Shown here: positions 11,540-34,321 of the stretch, in pieces | How positions within the stretch are numbered: position 1 is the stretch's first letter | How the letters are laid out: the number at the start of each line of letters is the position of its first letter | From: Halocaridina rubra | Taxonomy: Eukaryota; Arthropoda; Malacostraca; Decapoda; Atyidae | Assembly: GCA_037179515.1 (NCBI GenBank) | Contig: JAXCGZ010015152.1 | Coordinates: 1-64,000, forward strand | Direction: 5' to 3' | DNA length: 64,000 nucleotides | Program-made: the position numbers and the translations under genes | Notes under the pieces: model-generated | Told to the model about the DNA's origin: nothing | Database searches by the model: none | What the model saw: only the letters and a program-made list of their open reading frames with translations

Positions 11540-12559
11540 GATCGCTTTTATAGGCCACTCATCCGTGAACACAATTTATACCTATTACATAATAATCTAA
11601 CCTTGTCTTCGTTAGGACGAATGATTTACAGATAACGAAGATTCACCTATACTACGACTCATTTAGGCAAATGTTTACTTTTACACCCACAATTAAAGAG
11701 AAATATGAAATTTTTTTTTTTTTTAGATTAGGTTCTTTGACTCGCCCACCCCCCTACAAGGGGGAATAGGACCTCTGTATACAGATAGATATATCAGATT
11801 TGGATGGGTTAAATTGGTTTGTTCACCCCAGTTCGGAAACGTGTGGCTAATTGGAAATATTTTTTTTCAGTGTTTTGTATTTTCATTTCAGTTTTTTAGG
11901 AGTGTCAAAGTAAATAATTTCCTTGTACTTAACCATCGTATTACGATATATTGATATTTAAGTATTACTAACCTAATGTTTCCAATACCAAGATGAAAGG
12001 CTGCACTGGCTATTCTCTGCATAAATTCGTGAGTTTCACGTAAGTACTAAGAGAGTGTGTCTGAGCTTTATTGTATAGACAATTGTATAAATTTGTAATC
12101 TGAAAAGAAGTACGCACTATCTTCACTAAACACCGAAATATAAATTTGATTAACTGGTTTACTGTCAATGTCGCTTTCACAGGAGCTTGAAAACTCAGCC
12201 GTTCCGGACTTCGATGTTTGACAATACTGTATATGTATAATAAGTACTACGCTGAACTACCTTAAATAGAGTCTTTTTGTTTTAATATAATTAATTAGCT
12301 TTATATATGTGACGGTCCGCTTTTTTTTTATTTGAAGGTAAACATAGGCTGATATAAAAGACGATTATATATTTGTTAGCCTAGATCATCATCATCATCT
12401 TTCCCACGACCTTATTACTGGAAAAGAGATGCAATGGATCTAGTTCTATTATAATTACTCTCACACTGTGTTAATCTTGGTTGTGTTTATTGTATTATTG
12501 CTAGCTTACAATCCCTTTCAAAGAAAGACAGGAGACAGAGCCGGAGGTGGCAGAGTTGA

Positions 12560-12560
<1 letters not shown>
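11540..12560. other. AT-rich stretch without recognised gene
   Basis: No coding region is supported. Near 11735-11790, in reverse, there is a fragment shared with 23980, 55240 and 57345 (sense core about CTTGTAGGGGGGTGGGCGAGTC), a dispersed repeat called family C here. Confidence 0.4.
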
Positions 12561-13196
<636 letters not shown>

Positions 13197-13312
13197 CGGG
13201 GCAAGATTCCTAGATTGCGTACAAGGGAATTTCCTACACCAACATGTAATGGAACCAACAAGGGCCAGGGGTGGGGATGAGCCATCACTACTTGATCTAG
13301 TGTTCACAGATA

Positions 13313-14533
13313 ATGTGTTGGATATTGCAAAAAATTGAGTATGAACCACCAATTGGAAAGAGTGACCACTGTGTGTTGTTGATGGAGTATATCATTGAAA
13401 ATATTCTTCCTGAGAGTAGAGGCACTGAGGACATGAGGAGGAACTATCGGAAAGGAGATTACATCAAAATGAATGAGCTTTTTGCAGTTATTGACTGGAG
13501 AACCTTATTTTACAACAAATCTGTACAAGAAATGTATGACATCTTTTGTGAGAAATATGGGAAGATAGTAGATTGCTGCATACCTGTCACCAAAGTAGGT
13601 GTTATGCATGCCAGAGAGAAATGGTTCGATAATGGGTGTAAAAGAGCTAAGGAGTGGAGAGACAAATGCTGGAAAAGGTATAGGAGGAGAAAAAACATAA
13701 ATGCCTGGCAAACCTACAAAAGAGCAAGAAATGACTACCTAAGTAAAAGGAGAGAGGCAGAGAGAGACTATGAGAGGGACATCACCAGGAAGGCTAAAGA
13801 AAATCCCAAGCTTTTCCACAGCTTTATCAGAGGAAAACTGAAGGTAAAAGAACAGGTTTTAAGGCTAAAGAGAGAGGATGGAAGCATCACTGAGACGGAC
13901 GAAGAGAACTGCAAAGAATTGAACAAGGAGTTTCAGTCAGTATTTACAGTAGAAAATACCCCACCCCCTCAGATTGCAGTGATAGAAGCTCAAGGGCCGG
14001 TATTAGAGAACATCAACCTTACAGCCACAGAGGTATGCAAAGCGTTGATGGATTTAGATGTTCATAAAGCTACAGGTCCCGATGACATATCCCCTCATGT
14101 GCTTAAAAAATGCGCAAACACAATATCAGTGGCACTAAGTATCATATTTAAGGAGTCACTGGAGTCGGGGGAGATTCCAAGATGCTGGAAACAAGCAAAT
14201 GTGATACCTATCTTCAAAAAGGGAAGGAGGGATACGGCTCTGAACTATAGACCAGTTTCCTTGACCAGCATAGTTTGCAAAGTTATGGAGAAACTACTAA
14301 GGAAACATATCTCTCTTCACTTGGAATCCTTCAACTTTTTGTCAGTGAGGCAACATGGCTTCAGAGAATGTAGATCAACAGTAACAAACTTATTAGAATT
14401 TTATGATGAGGTAAGCCAAATCTTACAGGAAAGAGAGGGCTGGGCAGATTGCATATTCCAAGATTCCAGAAAGCGTTTGACACTGTTCCACATGGGAGAC
14501 TTATTAGGAAGCTGCAATCAATGGCTAGAATAG
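13313..14533 (+). pseudogene. LINE-A endonuclease end and RT N-terminal part
   Basis: Longest open part of the 5' half of the LINE-A polyprotein. It opens with the end of the endonuclease domain (SDHCVLL), has a Lys/Arg-rich linker, and holds RT motifs 0-2 (VHKATGPDDISPHVLKKC, IPIFKKGRRD, NYRPVSLTS, HGFRECRSTVTN). The frame is lost at about 14455-14470, where the DFQKAFDTVPH-like RT motif falls out of frame, so the last residues are not authentic. Confidence 0.85.
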
Positions 14534-14664
14534 GTGGAAATATTTTGGAATGGATAAAAACTTACTTAGAAGGAAGGGAACAGAGGGTTAGAGTAAGACA
14601 CTCAGTGTCTGAATAAAGAAGAGTTAGTAGTGGAGTTCCACAGGGTTCAGTTTTAGGGCCACCT

Positions 14665-15516
14665 TTGTTCCTTGTATATGTAAATGACCTACCAGAGTCT
14701 GTAAATTCATTCATGAATATGTTTGCAGATGATGCAAAGATTGTGAAGAAAGTAAAAAACGAGAACAATGGTAGAGAACTTCAGGAGGATCTAAATAATC
14801 TGCATGAGTGGTCAGAAAAGTGGCTAATGAAATTCAATTCTTCAAATTGTAAGGTAATGAGAATGGGTACAAGTGCAAGAAGGCCCAAGCTTGACTACTC
14901 GGTGGCTGGAGTACAACTTCAAGAGACAGAAAATGAGAGAGATCTAGGAGTAAACATACTGGCAGATTTGTCTCCAGAAATACATATAAATGGCATAGTA
15001 AGGACAGCATATGCATTCTTATCAAATGTAAGGGTAGCCTTCAGGCACATGGACAAGGAAATGTTCAGAAATATTTATGTAACCTATGTGAGGCCAAAAC
15101 TCGAATATGCAGCCCCCTTTTGGAATCCGCACTTGAAAAAGCACATAGCTAAGCTTGAAAAAGTTCAAAGACATGCCACGAAACTGGTGCCAGAAATACG
15201 CAATCTCAGTTATGATGAGAGGCTGAGGGAATTAGACTTACCATCACTCGAAGCTAGAAGAGTGAGGGGGGATATGGTGACAGTCTTTAAATTCCTTCAT
15301 GGTTATGATAGAGTGGATAGGGATCGATATTTTGATATGGCTGGCACTAGAACTAGAGGTCATAGTTTGAAGCTTCGTAAGAAAACTTCTTCGCAGGATG
15401 TAAGGAAATACTTTTTCAGTGTAAGAGTAGTTGATAATTGGAATTGGCTAAGCGAGGAGGTAGTTAATGCTATCTCAATCCATAGTTTTAAGGACAGGTA
15501 TGATAAGTATCACTAA
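14665..15516 (+). pseudogene. LINE-A RT palm/thumb and C-terminal part
   Basis: Continues the RT from LFLVYVNDLPESV through the catalytic FADDAK box (about residues 20-26) to the conserved tail FWNPHLKKHIAKLEKVQRHA and RDRYFDMAGTRTRGHSLKLR, ending RYDKYH. It is intact over 283 codons. The real frame begins upstream, but a TAA near 14614 and a frameshift separate it from the N-terminal half. Confidence 0.9.
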
Positions 15517-15605
15517 GTCTAAAATGGAACCGATCAGGAGAAGGGAAGATACGAGCTTTGGGCTCTTTCCCGTAAACACAATTAGGTAATCACAATTAGG
15601 TAATC

Positions 15606-16040
<435 letters not shown>

Positions 16041-16042
<2 letters not shown>

Positions 16043-16430
16043 ATTTTTTTGTCTTTTTAAGGTATTCTACTAGTACTTACAAATTGTTTAATAAAAATTT
16101 GGACACTCTTGCCAATGGCGACTTTTTGTAACTTCCTTATCAAAATATTTTTATTATGAAAGACATTACACGTTGATTCCCGCCGAGACGTAAATATCCT
16201 TTAATCAATGAAAGCTGCTGAAAGTCATCATGAAGTTTTGCAGCATCTCCCATCTGGATGGAATTACATGCTCTAATGTCATCCCTCACCACATCCATAA
16301 ACCTCCTCTTTGGCCTACTTCTCCCCTTCCGCATGGCAACTTCATCCTCAGTAGCCTTGTCCCAACTTACTCCTCATCTGTCCTCTGCACATGCCCAAAC
16401 CACCTCTGTCCTGCCTCTTCTTATTTTATC
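16041..16430 (-). mobile_element. RTE-like LINE 3' end, right arm of inverted repeat
   Basis: Minus-strand copy of the fragment at 12655-13035. It encodes MRKGRSRPKRRFMDVVRDD, then ending GNQRVMSF. It is more open than the left arm (64 codons from 16334 to 16140). The identical break points and shared interrupted microsatellite indicate duplication rather than two independent insertions. Confidence 0.65.
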
Positions 16431-16702
16431 AAAAGAATTTACTTTATCACTTGTTTGCTAAATTTCTACCTCTTCTAATTACTCTGCCTAGATTATTCTC
16501 AAACCCCCATTTTCTTCCACCACAAAAAATTCAGTGTCATTTACCTTCTTTTACCAATGCTCAATGAAAACAGCCAACTTTCTGAACTGATATTTTGCCA
16601 TATTAAAGAAATTTAACAGCTGTTACAACCATTTCAAAATAGGTAGTCTGTTGTATTTCTTCATTTGGAATTTTTTGAAGTCTGGTGAAATCTTAAACTT
16701 TT

Positions 16703-16705
<3 letters not shown>

Positions 16706-16781
<76 letters not shown>
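16706..16781. repeat. (AT)n microsatellite
   Basis: AT dinucleotide array abutting the 5' end of a family B SINE. Confidence 0.96.
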
Positions 16782-16782
<1 letters not shown>

Positions 16783-16783
<1 letters not shown>

Positions 16784-16955
16784 GATTGTGGGGACGTATG
16801 TAACTGGCAGAGTTCTTGGCTCAGGTAATGAGCCCCCATTCGACTCCACTGTGGGGCAAAAGGAAGGGCATCCGGCAGTAATTCCCCAGTTCCTATCCAT
16901 CAATGTCCACGTCCAATTGGGGATTAATAGCGGCACATAAAAGAAAATATATCTA
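16783..16955 (+). mobile_element. SINE family B copy between two AT arrays
   Basis: A degenerate tRNA-like head (ttggctcaggtaatgagc) is followed by the family B body: aggaagggcatccggcagta, tccccagttcctatcc, and the tail ttggggattaatagcggcac. AT arrays flank both ends (16706-16781 and 16969-17052). Confidence 0.8.
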
Positions 16956-16966
16956 CAACATTACAG

Positions 16967-16968
<2 letters not shown>

Positions 16969-17052
<84 letters not shown>
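16969..17052. repeat. (AT)n microsatellite
   Basis: Perfect AT array of about 84 bp just 3' of a family B SINE. Confidence 0.96.
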
Positions 17053-19849
<2,797 letters not shown>

Positions 19850-20138
19850 CAGACATGACTTCTATATCTCCAAAGACATGAGAATATTAAGGCTAATGGA
19901 GAATGAGAGTGCTTACCTATATGTGGCCATGTCAAAAAGTCCTATGCTCATAACTTTCTGTCTCCAGGTGTATATTTATTCATATATTTCTTTAAAACTA
20001 TGTATGAATTTTAGTATTAACAATACACAATTCATACACTGAGAACACATTGTCTTACATCCTCCAAAGATTACCCATATAGGTTACCATACATGCTTCT
20101 GTCTTTTGTAAGCTCAGTTGTATCTTAATAGACCATAC

Positions 20139-20628
20139 TTAATTACAGGTATTCTCAGGCGCAAGAATTAACTTGAATATTTTGACAGGCAAGTGAGTTT
20201 CATTATAAAGAAACAGAAATGTATCTGTGTCTAGCGTACTCTGGTAGACTAAGGAATGGCTCAGTCCTTGCTTCGTTACCTCATCTAGAAACAAATTCAC
20301 TGTCTCAAGGGTTCTTCTCGTACAAGCAATGTATGCAGCACGTTCTTCTTGATCAACTTGAGTAGAATCTTTATCTGAATTACGTAGTAAGGATTCAGTG
20401 TCCTGGTTGGGATTGTTTGAATTAGAATTTGGTCTGATTTCATGTTCAACCGTTTTTAAGCTTTCCATTTCCTCATTATTAGAATATAGCTCCTCGCATT
20501 TTTCTAAGCTTTCTTGACTGCTATGCTTTATATTTTCTTTTTGGACCATACTATTTAATCGTTGCATTTTCACGTGGTCTGATATTTTGTCTGATTTCCT
20601 TCTAGATGATGTCCCATTTAAGATACCT
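20139..20628 (-). CDS. EEF2KMT: EEF2KMT exon 4 (terminal)
   Basis: The acceptor is ttttattttcacag and the exon's first base completes a split Lys codon. It encodes residues 325-486: a low-complexity Ser/Asn/Glu segment, then the conserved AAYIACTRRTLETVNLFLDEV strand-helix of the methyltransferase fold and the C-terminus, ending at a stop at 20139. Confidence 0.85.
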
Positions 20629-22649
20629 CTGTGAAAATAAAATATTTACTAATATCCACTAAGCTTCAACTGTTGCTTCAACAGTTTTATTTATAGATTG
20701 AAAAAACCTAAATGTTTTTCATATATGAATATGATAATTCAACATTTTTATGAACTTTTAGGAATAAGCATTGTCGCGTGACTGGGTCGGATACTTTTTG
20801 GTGCCAACGTTTTTGTGCGGCCCTTTTGGCGTCATGAATGCTCCTTTACTAAATGAAAAACAGCTTGGTGCAAAAGGTGTAACACCAAAACAATTTAGTG
20901 CCATCATTCACTGCATCAAAAGGGCTGCACCGAAATGGCGTCGTCAAATAGGCCCATTCTGCATGTGACAGACTAATAACATAAACGGGAGCTAATGTAA
21001 TCATCTGAACAAAGTAATTAGTTTTCTGTTCAGACTGAAATAAATGTAGCAGGGCTTCATCATAACCAGCCCACTTGCAATTTTTATTAATTGCTTTGTG
21101 GCAAGAGAAGACTCCAAGCATTGATGGAGTGACAGTATTTTATTGCTTTTAATTTCTTCTTACAAAATATTCAATTTTTTTGTTTTAATTTTAGTACCAG
21201 TAGAAAATCATTGATGAAACTTACTTTATGAGTTCAACAAGTGGCGGAATTAAGTGATGGGCATATACAACATCAGCTGCTATTATAACATCGACGTTAG
21301 GTAGCAAGGGAGGATCCCTCCAGTCCACTTGTAAAACTTCTACTGTGGTCCCAAAAGCTGTCATATTGTCATAAGTTCCATTATCTTCCTCGTCTTCCTG
21401 AGGAAATTATAGAGGAGTATCAGTACACCGGGCAGTAGTAGTCATTCTTCGATTACTGAATTAATGCTCTTGATATTACTATAGAGTATATCCTAAAGTT
21501 ATAATTACTTATTTTAGATCAAAGTTTCGAACTTGCAGTATTAGAGATTCAATACATATGTTAATATATTTCTGTGTGCCTTAAGTATTCAAAGAACATA
21601 TCTAGCAATATTTGTAGTAGCATTAACATAAGGCATTAAGTAAATGCATTTACAATTAAGCTATTGAAACTTGTCCTGTGAATACACTCACTGATATCAG
21701 GCTTGTCTTAGAAGAAAGCCTTAACTTTTTGGAAATTGGCTTCCAGGGAAGCATTTCCCCAATCTGAGCTTCCTCAGTTACAAGAAGTTTTCCAGTGGAT
21801 TCTTGAAATGCCTCGAGAGTTTTTCTCTACCCAGAAAGAGAAAATCAAATAGGAATCTGTATTATATCAATATGGTATTTGATCATTTAAGTGCATAGAC
21901 AAAAACAGTAAATATTTGTTACATTTGTTAAACTATATAAAACTGTTCAAACAATGTTGTTGTCACTTCTCTTGGAATATACTTACCATTACAGGTTCTG
22001 GATTCAAATTCAATTCCAAATTGTGTTGCAGAAGAGTAAGCACGTGATGATGGCAGTCTGTGGCAATATAACTTCGTGGAGGTAAATAATCATCATTGCC
22101 GGTTGTAAGAACCACTGACGCAGTAAAACCTATACCAGCACCCAGTTCTAGAACCCTACGATTTGCAATTATGTCTGGTTGATTCGTTACCCAGTCTGCA
22201 AGAACTGCTGCGCCACCCCAGGTGGTAAGGCCTGTGGTGTGGTGCACGATACCTCCACAACTTTCAAGGAGTGTTACTCCTTGTTGATTTTTCCCTCCAC
22301 CCCAACCAATATACGTTTTATAACACAGTTCTGGACAGTCTTGAGGCTCCTTCAGTGCTTTGTGTTTGATTACAGAATTTGGTAATGCCCAGCCCCTACT
22401 TTCCCATTCTTTACTTATCCATTTCAAAACACAATACTCATGTTTAGGATCTCGAGGTGCTGCGCTACTTAGTGGATGCTCTATACACGCTTTTAGTATC
22501 ATAATCATTATGTCATCGGGAGGAAGCTCTTCTTGCGCAGCATCCAAAGCGCAAGAAACGTGTGACCATAATGTCCGGGTAGTTGGTACACAAGCAAAAT
22601 AAGCACGAGTCAGTAGATAACACAGATATGCGTTTAAGTCTCCCATCAT
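20139..22649 (-). CDS. EEF2KMT: Protein-lysine methyltransferase EEF2KMT (FAM86 family), four exons
   Basis: Expected to trimethylate a lysine on elongation factor 2 in the cytosol, using S-adenosylmethionine. Exons on the minus strand: 22649-21987, 21826-21692, 21397-21225, 20628-20139, all with GT-AG borders and matching phases (0, 0, 2). They give 486 residues, longer than the about 330 of vertebrate EEF2KMT. Visible motifs: an N-terminal FAM86 helix region, VTLLES (125-130), HTTGLTTWGGA (137-147), SAM motif I VLELGAGIGF (166-175), TDCHHHVL (198-205), VDWRDP (290-295), IIAADVVY with the DxxY motif (304-311), and AAYIACTRRTLETV (about 421-434). The extra length is a 45-residue exon 2 and a Ser/Asn/Glu-rich insert in exon 4. 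The start was chosen at MMGDLNAY because vertebrate homologues align from about there. The frame stays open upstream to an acceptor at 22706, which may be 5' UTR. A candidate AATAAA (minus) lies at 19980-19975. Confidence 0.9.
20770..20975. repeat. Inverted-repeat (foldback) element in an EEF2KMT intron
   Basis: tgcggcccttttggcgtcat (about 20817-20836) faces an imperfect reverse complement, tgcatcaaaagggctgca, about 75 bases on. The pairing continues outward with mismatches (gactgggtcgga against ggcccattctgcatgtgac). It looks like an aged MITE. No target duplication was identified. Confidence 0.5.
21225..21397 (-). CDS. EEF2KMT: EEF2KMT exon 3
   Basis: 173 bp, bounded by acceptor ttcctcag and donor gtaagt. 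It encodes an acidic start (EDEEDNGTYD), VEVLQVDWRDPP and the catalytic-fold strand VDVIIAADVVY, the strongest family diagnostic after motif I. Confidence 0.88.
21692..21826 (-). CDS. EEF2KMT: EEF2KMT exon 2
   Basis: 135 bp, phase 0 at both ends, between acceptor ctttctgggtag and donor gtgagt. It encodes 45 residues (RKTLEAFQESTGKLL...SLIS) that I cannot align to vertebrate family members. It may be a lineage-specific insert or an alternatively used cassette, because skipping it keeps the frame. Confidence 0.7.
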
Positions 22650-22706
22650 TATACTAAGGTTAATACCTTTTTTGACAGACTGCAGTACATCTATGTTCCA
22701 ACTGTC
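21987..22706 (-). CDS. EEF2KMT: EEF2KMT exon 1 or 2 with start codon
   Basis: Coding from ATG at 22649 to donor (atg|gtaagt) at 21987, 221 codons, including SAM-binding motif I. A good acceptor (catattag) precedes 22706 and the frame is open from there. This exon therefore probably begins at 22706, with its first 57 bases either untranslated or coding from a further exon. Confidence 0.85.
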
Positions 22707-23214
22707 CTAATATGAAACATCTTTTAAATACACAGCTATTAAGAGGCCACATTTATTTACTATGATGAAGTATCTTTATACTGAATGTATTAAAATATGG
22801 AGGTAAATTTGGTTCAAATCCAATTATTGTACTCATTAATCACATACAATACTGCATTCGATCATCAGCTTAGAAACTGTAGACGTATATTTTTCTCTTA
22901 TGTAATTCATTTTTTAGCTATTAATCACCATGTAGACTTTATCAAATTAAGTTTTAAAATGGCTATACTGTATTGCTAAACATTTTTGGGGAGCCATTGT
23001 ATCATTTTCATAATACAAGTATTCACTTTAGCTATAAATGACTCAGTGTGAGTGAGATGGGAGTCACACACAACATGAGAGTGTACTGGGGTAAGAAAGC
23101 TGGCCCAATTCCAACATTGCCAACACCATCTGTTCATTTGGCACCCCACTCCTTCTGTCAGTGGTTTACTTAAAAGTCTTTCTGTTGCATAATGTGTAGA
23201 ATAATTCCAATAAG

Positions 23215-23333
<119 letters not shown>

Positions 23334-23979
23334 TGAGTACAGTTCATGTACACTAAGTTTTTACAGATATTATTTGAATTTAATTTATAGATTTTCTAAC
23401 TTTTGGTAGAACTGTGACAAACATTGAGAGTTGTCTTTTAATGCATGTTAAAATCAGTTGTTAACTCACCTAATTTCCGTCCATTACTTAAGGAGTAGAT
23501 TATATACTAATTACTGCCTGATACTCTAATCAAAAAGGAATTTTGGCTCGATTAATGATTTTATTTATTTTATTTATCAACAGCTTATATGTCAACTCCA
23601 TATTTGAGCATTTTTTCATAGTGTATATTTTAGCTTTATTTTTTTTTCTGTTCATATATGCATAGTAACATGCACATGGACAGTTATGGAGCTCTTATAA
23701 TAATCATCTTATATGTGACTATTTCCATTTATGAACTTAAACACACAAGACAATAGTTTACGTATTTCGGACTTTGATTTCCATTATAGAACAAACTGCC
23801 TTACCTGATAAAATTTGTCAAATAAACATTGCATAGAGAATTAGTTTTTTTTTTCGATCATTGGAAGAAATTTGTAGTAAACAGTACATGAAATGTTTGT
23901 AATTCAAAGTTACGTACTGAAATGAATATTTGTGGTTCAACTATATGTATAGATATAGATATTTTACAAAAAGTTGTGT

Positions 23980-24070
23980 TCATAATCCCATTTGTAAAGA
24001 GAGTAGCCAAGTCAAAGCATAAATTCGTTCACCAGAATACCTGTACTCTTCAGCTCGGATTTACTCAATA
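23980..24070 (+). repeat. Dispersed repeat family C fragment
   Basis: Shares ataatcccatttgtaaagag, gtagccaagtcaaagca and ttcaccagaa with 55240-55345, and the core with reverse copies near 11735 and 57345. It is not classified. A tRNA-like head is not seen in this copy. Confidence 0.5.
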
Positions 24071-25314
24071 CTAACACATCTATCTGACTTCCTATAAATA
24101 TTTTATTAGTCTCCTCATTTTTCTGTCACAAGTTCCACAACCATGAACATTCAGAGGCCCCATGATTAGGGCTCTGCTGAGAATATTCGTACCAGAATCT
24201 CATCACATGCCTTGACTCCTCACAGGAGGATAATAGAAAGGGGGTATTCACATTTCCCTCACTCCATCCCCATATTATGGCTTTCTTGACATGCTAAGAA
24301 TGCTAAGAAATAAAGAGGCAGTATTCTTATTCCTCATGTCAGAGAGTTTTGTATACAGGCTAATCCATTTATTTCAAATGTAGTTTTAACACAGAATATG
24401 GTGATTATTTGTATAAAATGCTTAAAATTTCCTTTTTTTATTTTAGATTCTTAAAGTCCATAATTATATTGTTCACTATATTAAGTTTACCAAGTTTGTT
24501 CACTTACAATTATACTTCTTTACTATCAGTATATATGTGCTCATATGATGTATTGCCAGGCATCGGACCTCTTTAAAATAAGTTACTAAAAGATGAATGA
24601 TGATTGGATGGTAGTTTTTTCATCTTGTTTCACTCAATGCCAACATCAAAGCTTCATCGTACTTACATGCTATCAATTTCAAACCACAACAACACCATCT
24701 AATCAATCTGCTAAGACAGCTTTCCTCGATTGCTAATTCTCTGCCTCACCTTCACATTTCACACTGACTATTCTATCCACACTTAATATTCTTAACAAAT
24801 AACTCTGCTCTATTACATTCAGTCTAATCCTCATCCTTTCTTTATTTTTAAGTCTACATAAAATATAGTGCCTTAGCACAAGAAGTTCTTTGTACAAACC
24901 TCTTTCCATTCATGCCTAAATAAGTTTATATCCACACATTTTTAATTCCACCTGGACACTTATTCTTTTCTTTCACTCTGTATCTACAGCACAGTGCATT
25001 GTTGCTTAACTCTCCTCAGGTCATATGGGCTAATCCGAGATTGCAGCCAATGTTCGTAGAAGATTTTCCCTTTTCAGTATGGTTTACCAGTTTAAGTTTA
25101 ATTTCCTTGGTGATGGCTTTTCTTTGTGGCACTACCATCAGAACTAACATTAACACACTTGGGAGGAATAGTAATGTATGCAACAAGTGAACACAATGAA
25201 AGAACAGACAAAACACTAGGCACAATATGGAGGGCGGGAATAAACTGATCAGTGGTTCTTTTTCCTCTTCTAATGCTGCCTGACACCATATTCTTACCTA
25301 TGCTCAACAAACTA

Positions 25315-25560
25315 TTTTGAATAAAATCGTATTTACAGTGTGTGTGTGGTTTTTTTTTTTTAATTCAATATAAACAAATAAATAAATAAAGCCATTAACA
25401 TGATAAATATGAAAACAGCTATAGTGCTAGCTGTGCATTCATGTGTATTTTGAATAAAATCGTATTTACAGCTATTTTTTTTTAATTCAATAAAATCCTT
25501 CAATATCTATTAACTTGATAAATATGAATACAGCAGTGTTGCTAGCTGTGTATTTGTCTG
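25315..25560. repeat. Tandem duplication of about 133 bp
   Basis: Two direct copies start at 25315 and 25448 with ttttgaataaaatcgtattt and end around gctagctgtg. They differ by indels in T and GT runs. Confidence 0.8.
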
Positions 25561-25674
25561 CCATACTCACAAACTGTTCAACGTACATGGTTTCAATTTA
25601 CCGCACCAACCAGTAGATTAAAAAAGATTCATTAATAAATTTATTAATTATTTATTGGCCTCAAACACAATGGC

Positions 25675-25721
25675 GAAATGACATAACTCGGAATGACGTA
25701 ATATGAGGATCCCCTGTAAAT
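25675..25721. repeat. Solo Tigger-like terminal inverted repeat
   Basis: Ends ggatcccctgta. This matches in reverse complement the left terminus of the Tigger-like element at 60164 (TACAGGGGATCCTC). It is followed at once by a (CATA)n/(AT)n array, so the rest of the element is missing or replaced. Confidence 0.5.
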
Positions 25722-29540
<3,819 letters not shown>

Positions 29541-29892
29541 CTCTCTTAGCACTATGCAGGGTGAAATCACTGGAGAGGGGGGAATAGGATGGGAGGGATT
29601 GGGAGGGAAAGCACGATAATTAAATAAAGAAAGAGACATTAGAGAGAGGAAGACCCTCATGCTAAGGTAGTAGAACAACATAGAGAAGAAGAGGACATAA
29701 TAAAATAGAGTAAAATAGAAAGAGAAACGACTGTATTCTAGCTACATTTATCACGCACAGAATACTTACACAGCATCTGATCAGATCGGATGACAGTGCA
29801 TGGATAGGGAGGGGGGAATCAGTGGCGGCTTCGTGCAAATGTGCAGTATCATTTCAGAGTGGCCATACTTGTGCTTCTTCTTCTACTTACTA

Positions 29893-33519
<3,627 letters not shown>

Positions 33520-33520
<1 letters not shown>

Positions 33521-34307
33521 TGATCATATTATATTTGTAACATATATTGTCTAACTATGATTTGGGAAGCTGAGCAGTATAGCGATTGACTGTGGGAATT
33601 TGGTGTTGAGATGAGTAGGTCTCTGTCTCCATTATTATAGAAAGGTTTAACAATATTACAGATGCTGCAATTGGCAGGTAGATTGAAATGCAAAAAAAAA
33701 AAAAAAAAAAAAAAAAAAGTTCACGTAAATTATATATGTAACTTAAATGTAGTAGAAAAGGAGGTATATTCTGTAACATGTCACAGAAACAAGAATGTAT
33801 TTCCTAGTTGCAAAATATATCATATTAATAATCCGAGGGAGCTTTCAACATTTAGTCACATATTAAATCAACTGAACAAAAGATTAGCAAATTTACATTA
33901 ATATAATGAATACTAATAGTCTTTTACCTTAAATTTTGTTTCAAGCAATTAAATAAATGGATAGATTTCGTCATCACAGACGCATCAGTAAAAGAAAGAC
34001 AGAAAAAAAAAGCATTTAAGCTATATTTATCAAATGAATTCGGCATGGTCATTATCATTTCTTTTTCATTTTCTTTTGTAAAATAAGCCAAGGTAAGACA
34101 TTTACTGAAAGGTATTGGTCCAAAGTAGAAATATTAGTTTTTCAAAAGAAGCGAGCAAGCAATTTCACTCAGCAAACCGCATTTGGATATCATGGTATAG
34201 AAGGTTGGCAACGCTCTGAACAAGAGTGGAATAGCTTGGCATTCAGCAAAGTTACTAACAGTTTTTTTATTTTGTTATGTAGCACAAACGACTCGCTATT
34301 TGTAAAC
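33520..34307. other. Flank between LINE-C and MRPL23, likely MRPL23 promoter
   Basis: Contains a poly(A) run (33690-33717) and AT-rich unique sequence. The last 130 bases before the MRPL23 start codon are comparatively GC-mixed and lack a TATA box, as is common for housekeeping mitochondrial ribosomal genes. No specific promoter element was identified. Confidence 0.35.
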
Positions 34308-34321
34308 ATGTCGACGCGATG
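34308..34321 (+). CDS. MRPL23: MRPL23 exon 1 (14 coding bases)
   Basis: ATG TCG ACG CGA TG, followed by donor gtaaga. The context aaacATG has A at -3. The next exon supplies the last base of Trp5. It is far too short for ORF searches. Confidence 0.85.

Larger units (their letters stand above)
13197..15605 (+). mobile_element. CR1/jockey-like non-LTR retrotransposon, family LINE-A, 5'-truncated
   Basis: Starts inside the endonuclease domain ([14 protein letters not shown], then SLLDLVFTDN before 13330 and GKSDHCVLL after it in another frame). It continues through the RT: KQANVIPIFKKGRRDTALNY and RPVSLTS in the fingers, SGVPQGSVLGPPLFLVYVND, and the catalytic MFADDAK near 14720. The RT thumb and C-terminal tail end at a stop at 15516, followed by a 3' UTR to tandem aattaggtaatcac units. 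There are at least two frameshifts (about 13335 and 14460) and a stop near 14614. A second copy of the family is at 35010-36460. Microsatellite borders both ends. Confidence 0.9.

Noticed and set aside
20139..22649. METTL21/METTL22 family member
   Set aside because: The same superfamily, but the VTLLES...HTTGLTTWGGA stretch before motif I and the AAYIACT...ETV tail are typical of FAM86/EEF2KMT.
22646..22706. EEF2KMT coding start further upstream in a separate exon
   Set aside because: The frame is open to an acceptor at 22706, but MMGDLNAY fits the family's N-terminus and no upstream start exon was found. Left as 5' UTR with an open question.
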